Assembly: GCA_913060975.1 (NCBI GenBank)
Contig: CAJXVC010000001.1
Span: 496,001 to 560,000, forward strand
Source: an uncultured Gammaproteobacteria bacterium
Lineage (GTDB): Bacteria > Pseudomonadota > Gammaproteobacteria > Pseudomonadales > Pseudohongiellaceae
Direction: 5' to 3'
DNA length: 64,000 nt
The first letter of the stretch is position 1; each line of letters begins with the position of its first letter. The notes under the pieces were generated by a model. The model ran no database searches. It had not been told where the DNA came from and worked only from the letters and a program-made list of their open reading frames with translations. This document shows positions 63,353 through 64,000 of the stretch, piece by piece. The position numbers and the translations under genes are program-made.

Positions 63353-64000
63353 AATTCAGACTCGCTCTATTGTGTTCCAATCTGTTACTCGTCATCTCGG
63401 CCTACGCCGGAGATATGTCAGAATTTTCGGCTTATTACCAGGCCAGCACCAATGGCATTAGTGGCAACGCCGAACGTCATCTCATTAAACTTGACGATGA
63501 CAGATACCGGTTGAACATCTCTTTGGAAGCCAAAATGGCTGGGGTATCGATTGGCGATCTGGAACAGGTCAGTGAGTTTTCTGTCGACGCCGGTCAAATC
63601 AAGCCGCAGCACTACAGTTACCAGCTCAGCGGTGTGAAACGGGAATCCCATGCCATCAGTTTCAACTGGGACGCCAACATTGCGCTTAGCACTGAAAATG
63701 AGCAAAGCTGGACTATTGCGCTGAATGACGACGCACTCGATCAACTAAGCTACCAGCAGGCTTTGGCACTAGCTATTTCTGAGCAACCTCTGAAATCGAG
63801 TAGTGAACTGTCATTCGAATTAGTCGATGGTGGTGTATTGGAAACACAACGCTTCCGAGTTCTGGGGCACGAAGTGCTGGCAACGCCGATGGGAAAATTT
63901 GACAGCGTCAAACTGGAAAGAATACGTGACGATAATAGCGGCCGCAGCACGACGATCTGGTTGGCCAGTGACTGGGATTACTTGTTAGCGAAAATTGAAC
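63349..64000 (+). CDS. DUF3108 protein, partial at the window end
   Basis: The frame starts at ATG 63349, overlapping the purN stop by 4 bases, and runs off the window after about 217 codons. A signal peptide (about 1-20, ending SAYA-GD) predicts a periplasmic protein. The body (EFSAYYQASTNGISGNAERHL, then HYSYQLSGVKRES and the later WLASDWDYLLAKIE) fits the DUF3108 family of unknown function, which commonly follows purN in Pseudomonas. The C-terminus is not seen. Confidence 0.85.
   Translation, partial: MKFRLALLCSNLLLVISAYAGDMSEFSAYYQASTNGISGNAERHLIKLDDDRYRLNISLEAKMAGVSIGDLEQVSEFSVDAGQIKPQHYSYQLSGVKRESHAISFNWDANIALSTENEQSWTIALNDDALDQLSYQQALALAISEQPLKSSSELSFELVDGGVLETQRFRVLGHEVLATPMGKFDSVKLERIRDDNSGRSTTIWLASDWDYLLAKIE

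Overview
This window is chromosomal core sequence from a gammaproteobacterium. Several multi-gene blocks keep the order known from Pseudomonas: fmdB-aspS-yebC-ruvCAB-tolQRAB-pal-cpoB-queE-queC-tRNA-Lys; proS-yccX-yihY-arsC-wrbA-DUF2069-hda-DUF2066-purM-purN-DUF3108; nadK-glpG-yeaC-DUF2797-pepN; cysS-glnS-ppiB-lpxH; dapA-bamC; perM-tusA-bepA-nadA. Non-Pseudomonas features (missing ybgC, bcp and gcvR at the expected places, a secreted metzincin, a CHASE2 cyclase) suggest a relative within or near the Pseudomonadales/Cellvibrionales, probably marine. That placement is inference. I found no CRISPR array, prophage, insertion sequence, integrase or transposase.

Layout. 0-5.3 kb: cysS and glnS (-), ppiB-lpxH (+), a DUF1289 Fe-S-type protein (-). 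5.9-8.5 kb: acnB with a good terminator. 8.7-14.5 kb: the minus-strand run nadK-glpG-yeaC-DUF2797-pepN. 14.7-19.3 kb: the most accessory-looking part, with a two-gene nucleotide-sugar pair (TviB-type dehydrogenase plus UDP-glucuronate 4-epimerase) and a large secreted metzincin protease. 19.7-22.9 kb: tRNA-Val and tRNA-Asp with a strong promoter, a CHASE2 adenylate cyclase, and queD. 22.9-27.5 kb: prfB-lysS-ung-FAD reductase, with the programmed frameshift in prfB. 27.7-34.7 kb: mnmC, FKBP-apeB, an LRR lipoprotein, rmuC-miaE. 34.7-40.9 kb: dapA-bamC, tusA-perM, bepA, nadA. 41-53.4 kb: tRNA-Lys, queuosine genes, the Tol-Pal system, RuvABC, yebC, aspS and fmdB. 53.4-64 kb: an HU-like protein with a lysine-rich tail, proS, and the run to purM-purN and a DUF3108 protein cut by the window end.

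The genes serve information processing (four aminoacyl-tRNA synthetases, RF2, Hda, RuvABC, Ung, RmuC), tRNA modification (QueD/E/C, MnmC, MiaE), envelope integrity (Tol-Pal-CpoB, BamC, BepA, LpxH, periplasmic FKBP) and core metabolism (AcnB, NadA, NadK, DapA, PurM/N).

I see no convincing new defence or mobile system. The most interesting non-gene signal is a set of short degenerate tandem repeats (11, 12 or 14 bp units, a different sequence each time) at or just after the stop codons of at least six minus-strand genes: cysS, pepN, the metzincin, perM, yebC and aspS. Some arrays would place pyrimidine-C dinucleotides about one Rho-subunit spacing apart, so Rho loading is a testable but speculative explanation. 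Other signals are hairpins upstream of tolQ and hu, an orphan terminator-like structure near 53.6 kb, and tandem hexamers where the metzincin ribosome-binding site should be. About ten genes appear to use GTG or TTG starts, and many starts below are set by Shine-Dalgarno position or by 4-base overlaps.
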